Virus record (IMG/VR): IMGVR_UViG_3300046000_011647
Span: 1 to 49,764 of that record
Direction: 5' to 3' (one strand)
Origin: a virus
DNA length: 49,764 nucleotides
Part shown: positions 27,737 through 35,822 of the stretch, piece by piece
How the letters are laid out: every line of letters begins with the position of its first letter
How positions within the stretch are numbered: position 1 is the first letter of the stretch
Translations under genes and position numbers: made by a program
The notes under the pieces: model-generated
The model's database searches: none
What the model saw: the letters and a program-made list of their open reading frames with translations, nothing else
What the model was told of the DNA's origin: nothing

Positions 27737-28742
27737 TTAATTTAAGTTTAGCATTAAGATCATGATAAGTATTTGTATCTATAATATGTTTAATAAATTC
27801 TGTACTTAACCCTGCTATAATAGCTTCATTAATATCTTTATATGTAAAATTCTCAGGCCATATACATACTTTATAACCATTGTATATGGCCTTTTCAATT
27901 TTATTAATTGTGTGCTTGTTTCTATTTTCATTGTCATAAACAATAATCATATTGGTTTTGGTCATATCTTTAATTCCTGATACTATATCCCCACCTGCAG
28001 TTGCAATAGCATTTGGTAGAAAAATTGCATCTAAAACACCTTCTGTAACATAAGTCTTTTTTGAAGAATCAACTGTATCTAGTCCATATACCTTTGGTTG
28101 ACTTTCATCTAGAACAATAGTAATATACTTAGTTTTAGATTTTGAGTCTAGTGACCTACCTTGAAAAGCATGCATTTCACCATTCTTATTTAAGAAAGGG
28201 ATAAGAAGTCGTGGTTCGTCATAGAGTAAAGACTCATCATCAAACTTATCAGGGATAAAACTATTTACCCATGAAAAGAACTTAGGTACTTTAAACATCT
28301 TTGCATGATATGGATTTGGGATTTTGCGTTTTGATACAAGAAGCTTAATAGGATCATCAGGATCTAGTTGACTAATTTTCCGAAGACCCTTGAGTGGCTC
28401 AGTCTTCATAAAGTTTGGCTTCTTCATTTTTGCAACAAATTCTTCTAGATCAACTTGTTGCGGGGACTTGCTGTCCTTTAACTTTTCAAGTGCATATTCA
28501 TTGAAAATGGATTCATCAATTAATTTTAAAAAATTTTCAAACCCTTTTGTTGCATTACAATTATGGCAATGGAATAGGGTTTTACTTTGCTTTTCATAGA
28601 TATAACCTCTGGCTTTCCTTTTATCGGACTCAGAGTCATTGCAAATTGGGCATGAGAAATTATATAAACCAGAGGACTTCCTTTTGAAGTTCCTTAGTCG
28701 ATTTGACAAAAGTCCAATATATTTTTGTTCAAGCCATAACAT
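27717..28742 (-). CDS. 61: DNA primase (T4 gp61-like)
   Basis: The 341-residue protein has an N-terminal zinc finger ([18 protein letters not shown]...FHCHNC), a [15 protein letters not shown] region, [14 protein letters not shown] (TOPRIM Glu), and [12 protein letters not shown] (TOPRIM DxD-like). It makes RNA primers with the gp41 helicase. The C-terminal third diverges from the displaced native copy at 26651-26980, so it appears to be replaced by a donor sequence that came with the endonuclease. Confidence 0.9.
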   Translation of the reverse strand: MLWLEQKYIGLLSNRLRNFKRKSSGLYNFSCPICNDSESDKRKARGYIYEKQSKTLFHCHNCNATKGFENFLKLIDESIFNEYALEKLKDSKSPQQVDLEEFVAKMKKPNFMKTEPLKGLRKISQLDPDDPIKLLVSKRKIPNPYHAKMFKVPKFFSWVNSFIPDKFDDESLLYDEPRLLIPFLNKNGEMHAFQGRSLDSKSKTKYITIVLDESQPKVYGLDTVDSSKKTYVTEGVLDAIFLPNAIATAGGDIVSGIKDMTKTNMIIVYDNENRNKHTINKIEKAIYNGYKVCIWPENFTYKDINEAIIAGLSTEFIKHIIDTNTYHDLNAKLKLTMWKKI

Positions 28743-28775
28743 AATCTTATTACCATCATTGTTGTGTCAATCCTG

Positions 28776-28803
28776 ATTATACCATGGTTGGCAAAAATGT
28801 CAA
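28776..28803 (-). promoter_or_regulatory. Sigma70-like promoter of primase
   Basis: TTGACA (28798-28803), 16-base spacer, TATAAT (28776-28781). Consensus hexamers. Confidence 0.75.
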
Positions 28804-28808
28804 TAGGT

Positions 28809-29201
28809 TTATTGCAATATTTTTGCTGCATTTAGCCCTAAGTGAATGAGGTATCCAATTACAGCTGAACCACCCATGACCATCCACTGCCATTTTTCTA
28901 GTCTTGAAATTTTTTCATTTGCGCCATCTATTTGTTTATCTCTGGCATCAACTATTTTTTTAATTTCTTGCTTTATGGATTCATCGCCGGATTTTATAGT
29001 TTCATAGACCAAATCAAATTTTTTGTCTACTTCATCTTTTCTTTTTTCAAGTTGGGCACCAATAGTATCAGACATTTTTTCTTGTTGCTGAAGTCTTTGA
29101 TCATGCACAGCAAGCATTCTGGACATGTCGGATGCAACAGAAGATAACCTTGATATTGCTTCTTCTATTTTATCAAATCGCTGATCTTCTGACGGTGCCA
29201 T
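28809..29201 (-). CDS. Coiled-coil protein with C-terminal membrane anchor
   Basis: The 130-residue product is a long coiled coil (about residues 8-105, Glu/Lys/Gln-rich) ending in one hydrophobic segment (WMVMGGSAVIGYLIHLGL, about 106-124). XhlA-type phage proteins with this architecture are linked to lysis, so a holin-accessory or membrane-tether role is possible, but homology is not visible. It is the first gene of the late region. Confidence 0.55.
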   Translation of the reverse strand: MAPSEDQRFDKIEEAISRLSSVASDMSRMLAVHDQRLQQQEKMSDTIGAQLEKRKDEVDKKFDLVYETIKSGDESIKQEIKKIVDARDKQIDGANEKISRLEKWQWMVMGGSAVIGYLIHLGLNAAKILQ

Positions 29202-29209
29202 ATTCTTAC

Positions 29210-29377
29210 CTATTTAATTGGAGTTAATCTTTTAAGTGGTGTTTTTGTTAAAATAACTTGACGTAGCTTTTTCTTAGGATAAACACCAGGCTCACCTTGA
29301 GATCCAACACCAATACCAGCAACAGAACCAGACCCAGCTGCATTTGCAGGTGTTGCTACTTGTTCTTTAACCTTCAT
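29210..29377 (-). CDS. Small Gly/Ala- and Lys-rich protein, 55 aa
   Basis: ATG 29377 to TAG 29210 encodes 55 residues: MKVKEQVATPANAAGSGSVA then GIGVGSQGEPGVYPKKKLRQ and a basic end. It overlaps the upstream gene by 11 bases. Low-complexity and probably disordered; possibly virion-associated given context. Confidence 0.5.
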   Translation of the reverse strand: MKVKEQVATPANAAGSGSVAGIGVGSQGEPGVYPKKKLRQVILTKTPLKRLTPIK

Positions 29378-29768
29378 TGTTAATCTTTCTAAGTGCTTTT
29401 ATAATATTTAGATCCATTGGAATTGAGTCCGTATATACAATGATTTCATCACCAACATTGTGTATAATAGCTGGTAAAGCATCAATTAAAACAAGAAAAG
29501 GTTTTACAAAATGAAATTGTTTTTTCATTTTTAAATAGAGGATTTTTGCCAAGTAAACACCAAAACAATTATGAAGAGTTATGATGTGATTTAAAATCAA
29601 TCTTTCATTAATATCTTTTGATTCACTATATCTTGTTATAAGTTTTTTAATATACTTTATTCTATGAAGATCTTCAAGAAATTCCTCAGATGTTAACATC
29701 TGAGGATTATCATATATCTTAGCACAATATATTAGAAAATTATCTTCAGTTAATTTTTCGTGAATCAT
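29367..29768 (-). CDS. Conserved late-region protein, 133 aa (DUF7207-like)
   Basis: From ATG 29768 the product reads MIHEKLTEDNFLIYCAKIYD and ends with IVYTDSIPMDLNIIKALRKI. It is helical throughout and matches a small protein family that sits among structural genes in T4-like cyanophages. Start is set by a TAATG overlap with the upstream structural gene. Function unknown. Confidence 0.65.
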   Translation of the reverse strand: MIHEKLTEDNFLIYCAKIYDNPQMLTSEEFLEDLHRIKYIKKLITRYSESKDINERLILNHIITLHNCFGVYLAKILYLKMKKQFHFVKPFLVLIDALPAIIHNVGDEIIVYTDSIPMDLNIIKALRKINNEG

Positions 29769-30052
29769 TACCAAGAAAGAGTAAGTGATGCTCTTCCCCA
29801 TGTATTATTGGCTACACAAACAAAGACATAATTGTTGTTATAAGCAATTTGCCCTGGGCTACCATTGGATGTATTACTAGTTGGCACTACATTTGAAATA
29901 AATTTAGCTGCCACACTATTAGCAAAATTTGATGTTGTAATAGTCTTAACATTTGCTGTGGTAGAGGGACTCACAAGTACCACCACTCTATCATTTGCAG
30001 ATAGAGTGGTGGCGACGGCTAGTTCAGAAATTTTCTTAGCGTCATTTGCCAT
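29768..30052 (-). CDS. Virion structural protein, small
   Basis: The 94-residue product has KISELAVATTLSANDRVVVL and ISNVVPTSNTSNGSPGQIAYNNNYVFVCV...WGRASLTLSW, a pattern typical of tail or fiber base segments in T4-like phages. The beta-rich, Ser/Thr/Asn-rich composition fits a structural role. Confidence 0.65.
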   Translation of the reverse strand: MANDAKKISELAVATTLSANDRVVVLVSPSTTANVKTITTSNFANSVAAKFISNVVPTSNTSNGSPGQIAYNNNYVFVCVANNTWGRASLTLSW

Positions 30053-30067
30053 TATATTGACCTAATA

Positions 30068-30784
30068 TTAGGAATCAGGTAGAATTGTGTCATCGGAAGC
30101 ATCAGCAACAAGTGCTGGTGTTCCATATGGCGCTGTCTGTGCACCAAGGCTTCCCATAGCTACAAGAGTTTCAAAGTGAACTCTTCCTGCTCTACCACCA
30201 GCTCTTGCAATAAAGTTTGTGACGGTTGTATTACCAGCAGCAGTACCACCAGTTGAATTTGTCACAGAAATATTTGAAGTTGGAATAGTAGCCGAAGTGA
30301 AACCTGCACCAACATTTGACACGGTAAATACAAGATTACCACCGGTTGAATTTGTTGTAAAGGTTACGGTAGCATTACCACCAGCTTGTAGAGATCTAAC
30401 GGTAATAATGTCAGCATTATTATATGCAGTAGCTGTTACTGAAGTATTAATTGTGAATGAAGCAAGTGAACCTGTTCCGGCTCTACGGACAAGCCAACCG
30501 GCATGGGTTAATTTAGTAAAAGCGGCTTCGGCAGCATCAGCACCAAAAATACCTACTGCCTGACCTGTTATAAATGCGCCAGGTGTGGTATTATTGAACA
30601 TTCTTACATCAACGTTTGCACGTGATTGTGCTGAGGTATTACCAAAGTGAGCATTGGCACCAGAAGTACGCCCAACTTGGTCGCCTTTTACTAGTACATA
30701 AGTTCCAATTGGAGCCCCGTTTGAGGACTCCCTTGTTGTTGTGGAATTAGCTGTTACGGATTGATCGTTTCTTCCCCAAAGCAT
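30068..30784 (-). CDS. Virion structural protein, MLWGRNDQ type
   Basis: The 238-residue Ala/Thr/Gly/Val-rich protein starts MLWGRNDQSVTANSTTTRES and contains GNTSAQSRANVDVRMFNN and QAVGIFGADAAEA, then Ig-like beta repeats (TVTFTTNSTGGNLVFTVSNV). Similar proteins are virion proteins in cyanophages. A late promoter candidate lies 83 bases upstream within the end of the neighbouring endonuclease gene. Confidence 0.7.
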   Translation of the reverse strand: MLWGRNDQSVTANSTTTRESSNGAPIGTYVLVKGDQVGRTSGANAHFGNTSAQSRANVDVRMFNNTTPGAFITGQAVGIFGADAAEAAFTKLTHAGWLVRRAGTGSLASFTINTSVTATAYNNADIITVRSLQAGGNATVTFTTNSTGGNLVFTVSNVGAGFTSATIPTSNISVTNSTGGTAAGNTTVTNFIARAGGRAGRVHFETLVAMGSLGAQTAPYGTPALVADASDDTILPDS

Positions 30785-30789
30785 ATGAT

Positions 30790-31419
30790 TTATCCTTTTC
30801 TCTTTTTTAATCTTCCTGGGAGATAATTATTTGGTTTTTCATTTTCAAAAAAATAAAATTCTTTATTATTTATAGGGTCATGGTACCATTTTTTACCTAT
30901 TGAAGCCCCTATTTTACCATATCTTGGATGAAGACTACCCTTAACACCATACATAGCATTATTTGCACCCGAATTAACAATTGATAATTTAATTCTTACT
31001 TCAGATTTTCTTGAGGGATTTAAATCACCAACCTTTAATTTATTCAATTCAGATAATTTTATATTTTTAACACCTTTTCGGATTATTTTCATTCTCTCAG
31101 ATGTTTTTTTATTTGTTTCATCTGTATTAATAATTGCTATATTATTTGTTTTATTAAGATAATCTTTTCTTTTATGGGCATTTAGTTTTGTTATCACCTT
31201 TTGCTCCCAGGATCTAGCTTCTTTAATACAATTAAATTGTTTTCTAATTTGTATTATATCTGGTTCACCATATTCTTTTCTATATGCATTAACATATTTT
31301 GATGACGTAAAATATGTTTTCCATAATTCACTGGGACTGCAACCTTTAGCATATCTTATACCATAATAAGACATATCAGTAGCACTCCATTTTACCCTAT
31401 ATGTATATGCCACTGACAT
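30790..31419 (-). CDS. Homing endonuclease of GIY-YIG/NUMOD3 type in the late region
   Basis: The 209-residue protein opens YTYRVKWSATDMSYYGIRYAK, a divergent GIY-YIG-like start, followed by ELWKTYFTSSKYV, an EARSWEQKVI catalytic-helix candidate, NUMOD3-like repeats (GDLNPSRKSE, NNAMYG, HPRYGKIG) and a C-terminal WYHDPINNKEF module similar to that of the 27065 enzyme. It is inserted between two structural-type genes. AT-rich. No duplicated flank was found, unlike the other two elements. Confidence 0.8.
   Translation of the reverse strand: MSVAYTYRVKWSATDMSYYGIRYAKGCSPSELWKTYFTSSKYVNAYRKEYGEPDIIQIRKQFNCIKEARSWEQKVITKLNAHKRKDYLNKTNNIAIINTDETNKKTSERMKIIRKGVKNIKLSELNKLKVGDLNPSRKSEVRIKLSIVNSGANNAMYGVKGSLHPRYGKIGASIGKKWYHDPINNKEFYFFENEKPNNYLPGRLKKRKG
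30867..30874 (-). promoter_or_regulatory. T4-type late promoter candidate inside endonuclease 3' end
   Basis: TATAAATA on the minus strand, 83 bases before the 30784 structural gene start. It lies within coding sequence, so either dual use or chance is possible. Confidence 0.45.
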
Positions 31420-31451
31420 TTTAATATCCTTTGAAAAGTTTCTTTTATTTA

Positions 31452-32612
31452 TTATTGACCAAGAGCACTTTTCATAGAATCATGACTCTTGTGCATCTTG
31501 GATTCGAAGTCTTGTTTTTCAGCGGCAGTCTTCATGGCGGAGTGTTTATTCAAAGCATGCTGAGCAAGTTGTGGTGTAATCTTTGTGGATTTACCATCAA
31601 GATGCTTGACTGATAAAGCACCATGAGTTGAGACAACTTTACGAAGCTGCATAATAACATGTTCATGTTCTTCTTGTTCATCATCTGGTGTTGGGTTCTT
31701 CTTTGGGCGCCCACGCTTTGCTTCATCTAGTTCAAGTTCTTCTTTATGAAAACCAATTTTTTTCATATGGTTTTCAGCATCAATTCTAGTATTATGATGT
31801 TTTTGTGAAATATGACCATATCCAGGAATAGCGCCTTTTATTTTGGTAACATAATTTCTACCTAATTTTTCAATTTCACCTTTTACGCCAGATGTGTGTT
31901 TAAAATATATTTTATCTTCATCTAGTTCAAGTTCTTCTTTCTTCATCTTCTTTGAATCGGAAATGGTATAATCAGTAGATGTGCTCTTGGTGTTTTCACC
32001 AGACTGATCTTGATTAGCACCACGGATAGGAGCTGAAACAATAGTTGGCTTTGCTTCATCTAGAGATTGAGCAATAGCATCTAGACGTGCAAGTTCTTCA
32101 TCAGATAGTTCAACTTCTTCATTGCGTTGCTTAGCATAGTATGCACCGAGAGCCATTTGCATACGCTTCTTCTTTGACTTGCCAGCAAACTTTGGATTAT
32201 CAGACTTAACAAAGTCTTTAATCCATTCACCTGCAGGTTGTGACTTCTTTAATGCTTCTTCAAGATCTTCTTCAGTCAGAGACTCTAGATCAACTTCTTC
32301 CTTAGCAATAACACCACGACCAACCATCACATCTTTATGAGTGATCTTATCCTTTGGTGAAGCAAGAGCGGCAAGCTTCTTTTCTTTATCAGTCTTTGGA
32401 ACGGTATGCTCTTTACCTTCTTTCATAGACTTCTTTTTGTCATCATAGTCTCTAGTATCATCATCAGTTTTTGGTTCTAGTTCTACTTTAGTTTTTCCAC
32501 CCTTCATCATTTTAGGGTCGATTTTATCTTTATCTTCTTTTTCTTCACCTAAGATACCACGTGATGCAGCAATTAAGCTGCTTGAAAGTCCAAATCGCTT
32601 ATCGCTGAACAT
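31452..32612 (-). CDS. Lys/Glu-rich head-region protein, 386 aa
   Basis: From ATG 32612 (AGGAG upstream) the product begins MFSDKRFGLSSSLIAASRGI, as in a family found in cyanophage structural clusters. The rest is highly charged with repeated KEELELDE and KEEVDLES-like acidic boxes (near 103, 224 and 291) separating small domains, including a KKMQMALGAYYAKQ helix. The repeated boxes could be processing or binding linkers. Capsid-associated function is inference. Confidence 0.55.
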   Translation of the reverse strand: MFSDKRFGLSSSLIAASRGILGEEKEDKDKIDPKMMKGGKTKVELEPKTDDDTRDYDDKKKSMKEGKEHTVPKTDKEKKLAALASPKDKITHKDVMVGRGVIAKEEVDLESLTEEDLEEALKKSQPAGEWIKDFVKSDNPKFAGKSKKKRMQMALGAYYAKQRNEEVELSDEELARLDAIAQSLDEAKPTIVSAPIRGANQDQSGENTKSTSTDYTISDSKKMKKEELELDEDKIYFKHTSGVKGEIEKLGRNYVTKIKGAIPGYGHISQKHHNTRIDAENHMKKIGFHKEELELDEAKRGRPKKNPTPDDEQEEHEHVIMQLRKVVSTHGALSVKHLDGKSTKITPQLAQHALNKHSAMKTAAEKQDFESKMHKSHDSMKSALGQ

Positions 32613-33328
32613 TAAGTTTTCTCCTGTTTCTGAAATGTTGATACCCAACCATGTTTGATGGGTGGTTTTTCTACTGGTTTATAATCCGATATTCTTCTAA
32701 GTTTTGGCTTATCCAATAACTTACCTTTAGCTTTAACTACTGGTTTATCACCATGAGATTTATTTAAATGAGATGATAAACTCATTTGATCATGAAAAGC
32801 GTGGGTTTTGCCATTTGAATCCTTATGAATGGCATGAAAAAAACCACTGTTCTTAATACTTAAAGTATCACCATCGGGGTGTTTAAATGTAGTATAATTT
32901 TCAGATGATGATACTTTTTTATAAGACTTTAAATGCTCAGACTCAAATAGTATACGTTCCTCAACTATTTTTCTGATAATTTCAGCGGTCTTTGATAGCT
33001 TTGACTTACCTGAAGTTGGAACTACATCATCTGGGCGACTAACATTTTTGATCTTGGTTCTTATTTTGGTACCAGATGATTCAGTTTCTTCCATTTGATT
33101 GATTCTCTTTTCAGATTCTTTTTTACGTTTAGCTATTTCTTTTTCTTTTTCTGCTTTACGTTCCGCATCTTGTTCCTTTGATGCTTTTTCATGAGCAGTA
33201 TTACGTCTTGCTCCAACATCTAGTCCATGATCATGTCTTCCTCTACCAGAAGATTTTGAGGATTGACGAAAAGCGCCATCTCTAGCACCTATAATTCTAC
33301 CCTGAGAAATTATGGCTGCTTCTTTCAT
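32612..33328 (-). CDS. Charged late-region protein, 238 aa
   Basis: The 238-residue product starts MKEAAIISQGRIIGARDGAF, has a Lys/Glu coiled-coil (EKASKEQDAERKAEKEKEIA) and a C-terminal domain containing ENYTTFKHPDGDTLSI and IHKDSNGKTHAFHDQ. It overlaps the next gene by TAATG. Unknown function; nucleic-acid or scaffold binding is possible. Confidence 0.5.
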   Translation of the reverse strand: MKEAAIISQGRIIGARDGAFRQSSKSSGRGRHDHGLDVGARRNTAHEKASKEQDAERKAEKEKEIAKRKKESEKRINQMEETESSGTKIRTKIKNVSRPDDVVPTSGKSKLSKTAEIIRKIVEERILFESEHLKSYKKVSSSENYTTFKHPDGDTLSIKNSGFFHAIHKDSNGKTHAFHDQMSLSSHLNKSHGDKPVVKAKGKLLDKPKLRRISDYKPVEKPPIKHGWVSTFQKQEKT

Positions 33329-33762
33329 GACTTACCCATTGACTTTAGGAACCATCCGTGCTTAGCATGAATGTCTATTCTATCCTGTAGAAAATTGGAA
33401 AGACCGGCTTCATTAGCTTTTTCTGCTAGTAAATAAGCTTTTACTATTTCATTTTTAAGCTTACTGTTATCAGCTTCAAGTTCTTTAATCATATTTAATG
33501 ATGTTGGAATATTAATTTGATCATCAATAACTGATAATTGTGAGAATCTTAATAAACTTCCTGGTGCATAAACACCAAGTATTCTGATATGTTCAGCTAT
33601 AGTATCAACTGCACCCCAGAGTTCACCATACAAGTCGCCAAAATATGTGTGATACTGAACAAAGTTAGATCCTTCTACATTCCAATGAAAGTTATGAGTC
33701 TTTAGATATAAAGCAAATGTGCTAGCTAGCACAACTTTCATCTGATCAACTAATTCCGTCAT
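33325..33762 (-). CDS. Dps/ferritin-like protein
   Basis: The 145-residue all-helical protein has KTHNFHWNVEGSNFVQYHTY then FGDLYGELWGAVDTIAEHIR, which is the Dps ferroxidase-site pattern (His, Asp and Glu on two helices). Dps proteins bind DNA and oxidise iron. It lies in the late structural cluster, so it might be packaged or act on DNA late in infection. AAAGG precedes the ATG; it overlaps the downstream gene by ATGA. Confidence 0.8.
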   Translation of the reverse strand: MTELVDQMKVVLASTFALYLKTHNFHWNVEGSNFVQYHTYFGDLYGELWGAVDTIAEHIRILGVYAPGSLLRFSQLSVIDDQINIPTSLNMIKELEADNSKLKNEIVKAYLLAEKANEAGLSNFLQDRIDIHAKHGWFLKSMGKS

Positions 33763-33763
33763 A

Positions 33764-33871
33764 TTATTTACCTTTTAAGCATCTCTGGCGGCATATAAAT
33801 GTGCACTTGAGATAATTTAATATTTTACGAACCATTTTTTTCACCGGATCTACCACTTTAAACTTTACCAT
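33764..33871 (-). CDS. Possible 35-residue basic peptide
   Basis: ATG 33871 to TAA 33764 encodes MVKFKVVDPVKKMVRKILNY and a Cys-rich basic end. It overlaps the upstream gene by seven bases and abuts the Dps start (TAATATG). Plausible by packing only. Confidence 0.35.
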   Translation of the reverse strand: MVKFKVVDPVKKMVRKILNYLKCTFICRQRCLKGK

Positions 33872-34455
33872 GCTCTGCAGCTCCAATATCTTGCTTTTGT
33901 GCGAGGTCCTGGATTATCACAGTTGTGACGTGCTCTAAAACTTTTTCTACGAGCTGGAATATTCTTTTTAATTGTCATATTAGGATCACCAAAATTGACC
34001 TTAATGGTATTTCCCTTTTCATTCTTCACATAAACTTTGGATTTCTTGACGTCACCCTTCATAGGCTTACCAATAGGAACCGAGCGACCTTGATATTCAG
34101 CTTCAGTAACAGGTGGTTGATGTTTACCACATGTGCAATTTCCATTGCATTCATAAAGAGCTTCTTCAACAACCTTTTTGAGAATACGAAGAGTCTTGGA
34201 AGGATTCTTAGATTGACCTGGTGTTTCGTCTTTATAGGTCTTTACCAATTCATTAGAAGCATCAAATCTAGATGCTGGTTTTCTTGGGTCATTAGAATGC
34301 TTTTCTGCATCTTCTTTCACTTGTGAAGCTTTAAGATCAGCAGCAGTAGGTGCACCCTTTTCACCTGGCTTACGCATGCGTTCACCAGAACCAGACGCTA
34401 TTCTTTTTCTCTTGGCATGGATATTATCCCAGAGTCCTCTTTTTTCGTCTAACAT
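33865..34455 (-). CDS. DUF6321-like late-region protein
   Basis: From ATG 34455 (GGAGATTTCT upstream) the product has LWDNIHAKRKRIASGSGERM, then a linker, a CNGNCTCG cluster, and a C-terminal YQGRSVPIGKPMKGDVKKSK, NFGDPNMTIKKNIPARRKSF and HNCDNPGPRTKARYWSCRAW domain. The C-terminal domain matches DUF6321, as I recall it from T4-like phages; Cys/His positions suggest zinc binding. A late promoter lies 21 bases upstream. Confidence 0.7.
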   Translation of the reverse strand: MLDEKRGLWDNIHAKRKRIASGSGERMRKPGEKGAPTAADLKASQVKEDAEKHSNDPRKPASRFDASNELVKTYKDETPGQSKNPSKTLRILKKVVEEALYECNGNCTCGKHQPPVTEAEYQGRSVPIGKPMKGDVKKSKVYVKNEKGNTIKVNFGDPNMTIKKNIPARRKSFRARHNCDNPGPRTKARYWSCRAW

Positions 34456-34475
34456 AGAAATCTCCAATTTTTTTA

Positions 34476-34483
34476 TATTTATA
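34476..34483 (-). promoter_or_regulatory. T4-type late promoter of 34455 gene
   Basis: Perfect TATAAATA on the minus strand with an AT-rich flank, 21 bases before ATG 34455. Confidence 0.75.
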
Positions 34484-34490
34484 AAAAAAG

Positions 34491-35804
34491 TTATCTCGTA
34501 ATTTCTTCCCAGTCCATAGAAGCAAGTGCATTGACATTATTAACTGATGCTGCCATAGCAATTGTAATTGGTTCTGGAACACCTGTTAAACCATTTCGTT
34601 GCAATTGAAACTTAAATAATGCTTCTTTTAGAACGTCAATTGTCTGCGATGCTTGGTTTGTGATGCCAATATATCCTTGTGCTAATACAGTCCCACCACT
34701 TAAACCTGTTGCTGTCATATCATATTCAACGGAACTATCAGAACTACCTGGGCTCCAAGATGGTGAAGTTAATGTTGCTCCTCTATAAACTCTCCAAGCA
34801 ACGGAACATGGATTGGAATTGATACCCAGAATAGAAAGTGCCGTCAAAATAGCAATTGCTTCAAGACGATCAGATTTCAACCGAATAGAAACAACAGGAT
34901 AATAAGTACCAGCTGTTGTTAATGCTTTAGGTGTTTGAACTGGAGTCCCAACCGCCCACTGTTCACCACGGAGTTCATAACCACCTTCACTAATAACGGT
35001 TGAACACACTTGCTTCATAGTGCTTGAAGATGCTGTTGTTCCGGTATTTTTAATCTCATAACGCAACGGAAGTGATGCTGTTGTCATATATGTTGACGTA
35101 ACTTTATTTGCGTGATGAAATGAATGACAGTGAACCATTTTACCATCAATTACAAATCCACATCTAACGGTCCCTAAACCTAACCATTCAATATCAATGA
35201 ATAGAATTTGTGCTTTTGAAATGTCAAGAGTAATCTGAGAAGGGCTTGAGTCAACGGAACCTAGAAGAGTATCTATATTCCAATCAGCTTGAGCAACACG
35301 TGTTTCATTTACTGCACCACTAATATATGATCTTTCAACAAAATTAAGAGTTGTTCCATCAAGTTCAACGTAAATGCCATTTTGTGCGCCAAAATAACCA
35401 ACACGCTGGCGGAGATTTGCTTTAGCTGCATTGAATACAAATGTACTCATTATCTGCAAAGACTTACCAGGTTGATAAGAAAACACCTTTGTTGTTTCAC
35501 GCACAATCTCGGCATTTGTTGTAGTGGGTAAATTTAGTTCAATTAAACCGGCATTTGCATTATGTGCATATGTTGAACCTGCTGTATTAGAAGTGGACCA
35601 AAGACCATTATCTTTATAACGATGGGAGGAATCAAACAATGTCAAGGGTAGCGACATTCTTGCTCTACCAAAAGCATCAACCGCAGTACCAGAAGGATTT
35701 GCGGGACCGACTAGACTACCGTACTGATCGGCAAGCATTACTACTTCAAAGATAGTTTTACCATCAGCAAGATATTCGTGTCTATCTTTACGAAACTGTG
35801 CCAT
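34491..35804 (-). CDS. Virion structural protein, 437 aa
   Basis: The 437-residue Ser/Thr/Ala-rich protein contains DAFGRARMSLPLTLFDSSHR near the N-terminus, the recurrent opening of a T4-like phage structural protein, then beta-rich sequence with VGYFGAQNGIYVELDGT and SPSQITLDISKAQILFIDIE. Composition and context fit a head decoration, neck or fiber protein; exact location in the virion is not known. Confidence 0.7.
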   Translation of the reverse strand: MAQFRKDRHEYLADGKTIFEVVMLADQYGSLVGPANPSGTAVDAFGRARMSLPLTLFDSSHRYKDNGLWSTSNTAGSTYAHNANAGLIELNLPTTTNAEIVRETTKVFSYQPGKSLQIMSTFVFNAAKANLRQRVGYFGAQNGIYVELDGTTLNFVERSYISGAVNETRVAQADWNIDTLLGSVDSSPSQITLDISKAQILFIDIEWLGLGTVRCGFVIDGKMVHCHSFHHANKVTSTYMTTASLPLRYEIKNTGTTASSSTMKQVCSTVISEGGYELRGEQWAVGTPVQTPKALTTAGTYYPVVSIRLKSDRLEAIAILTALSILGINSNPCSVAWRVYRGATLTSPSWSPGSSDSSVEYDMTATGLSGGTVLAQGYIGITNQASQTIDVLKEALFKFQLQRNGLTGVPEPITIAMAASVNNVNALASMDWEEITR

Positions 35805-35822
35805 TTAATTTAATTCCTTACT

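Noticed and set aside
30790-31419. Search for a duplicated gene end at the third endonuclease
   Set aside because: Flanking genes 30068-30784 and 31452-32612 show no repeated 3' ends, so the replacement-end model is not supported here.
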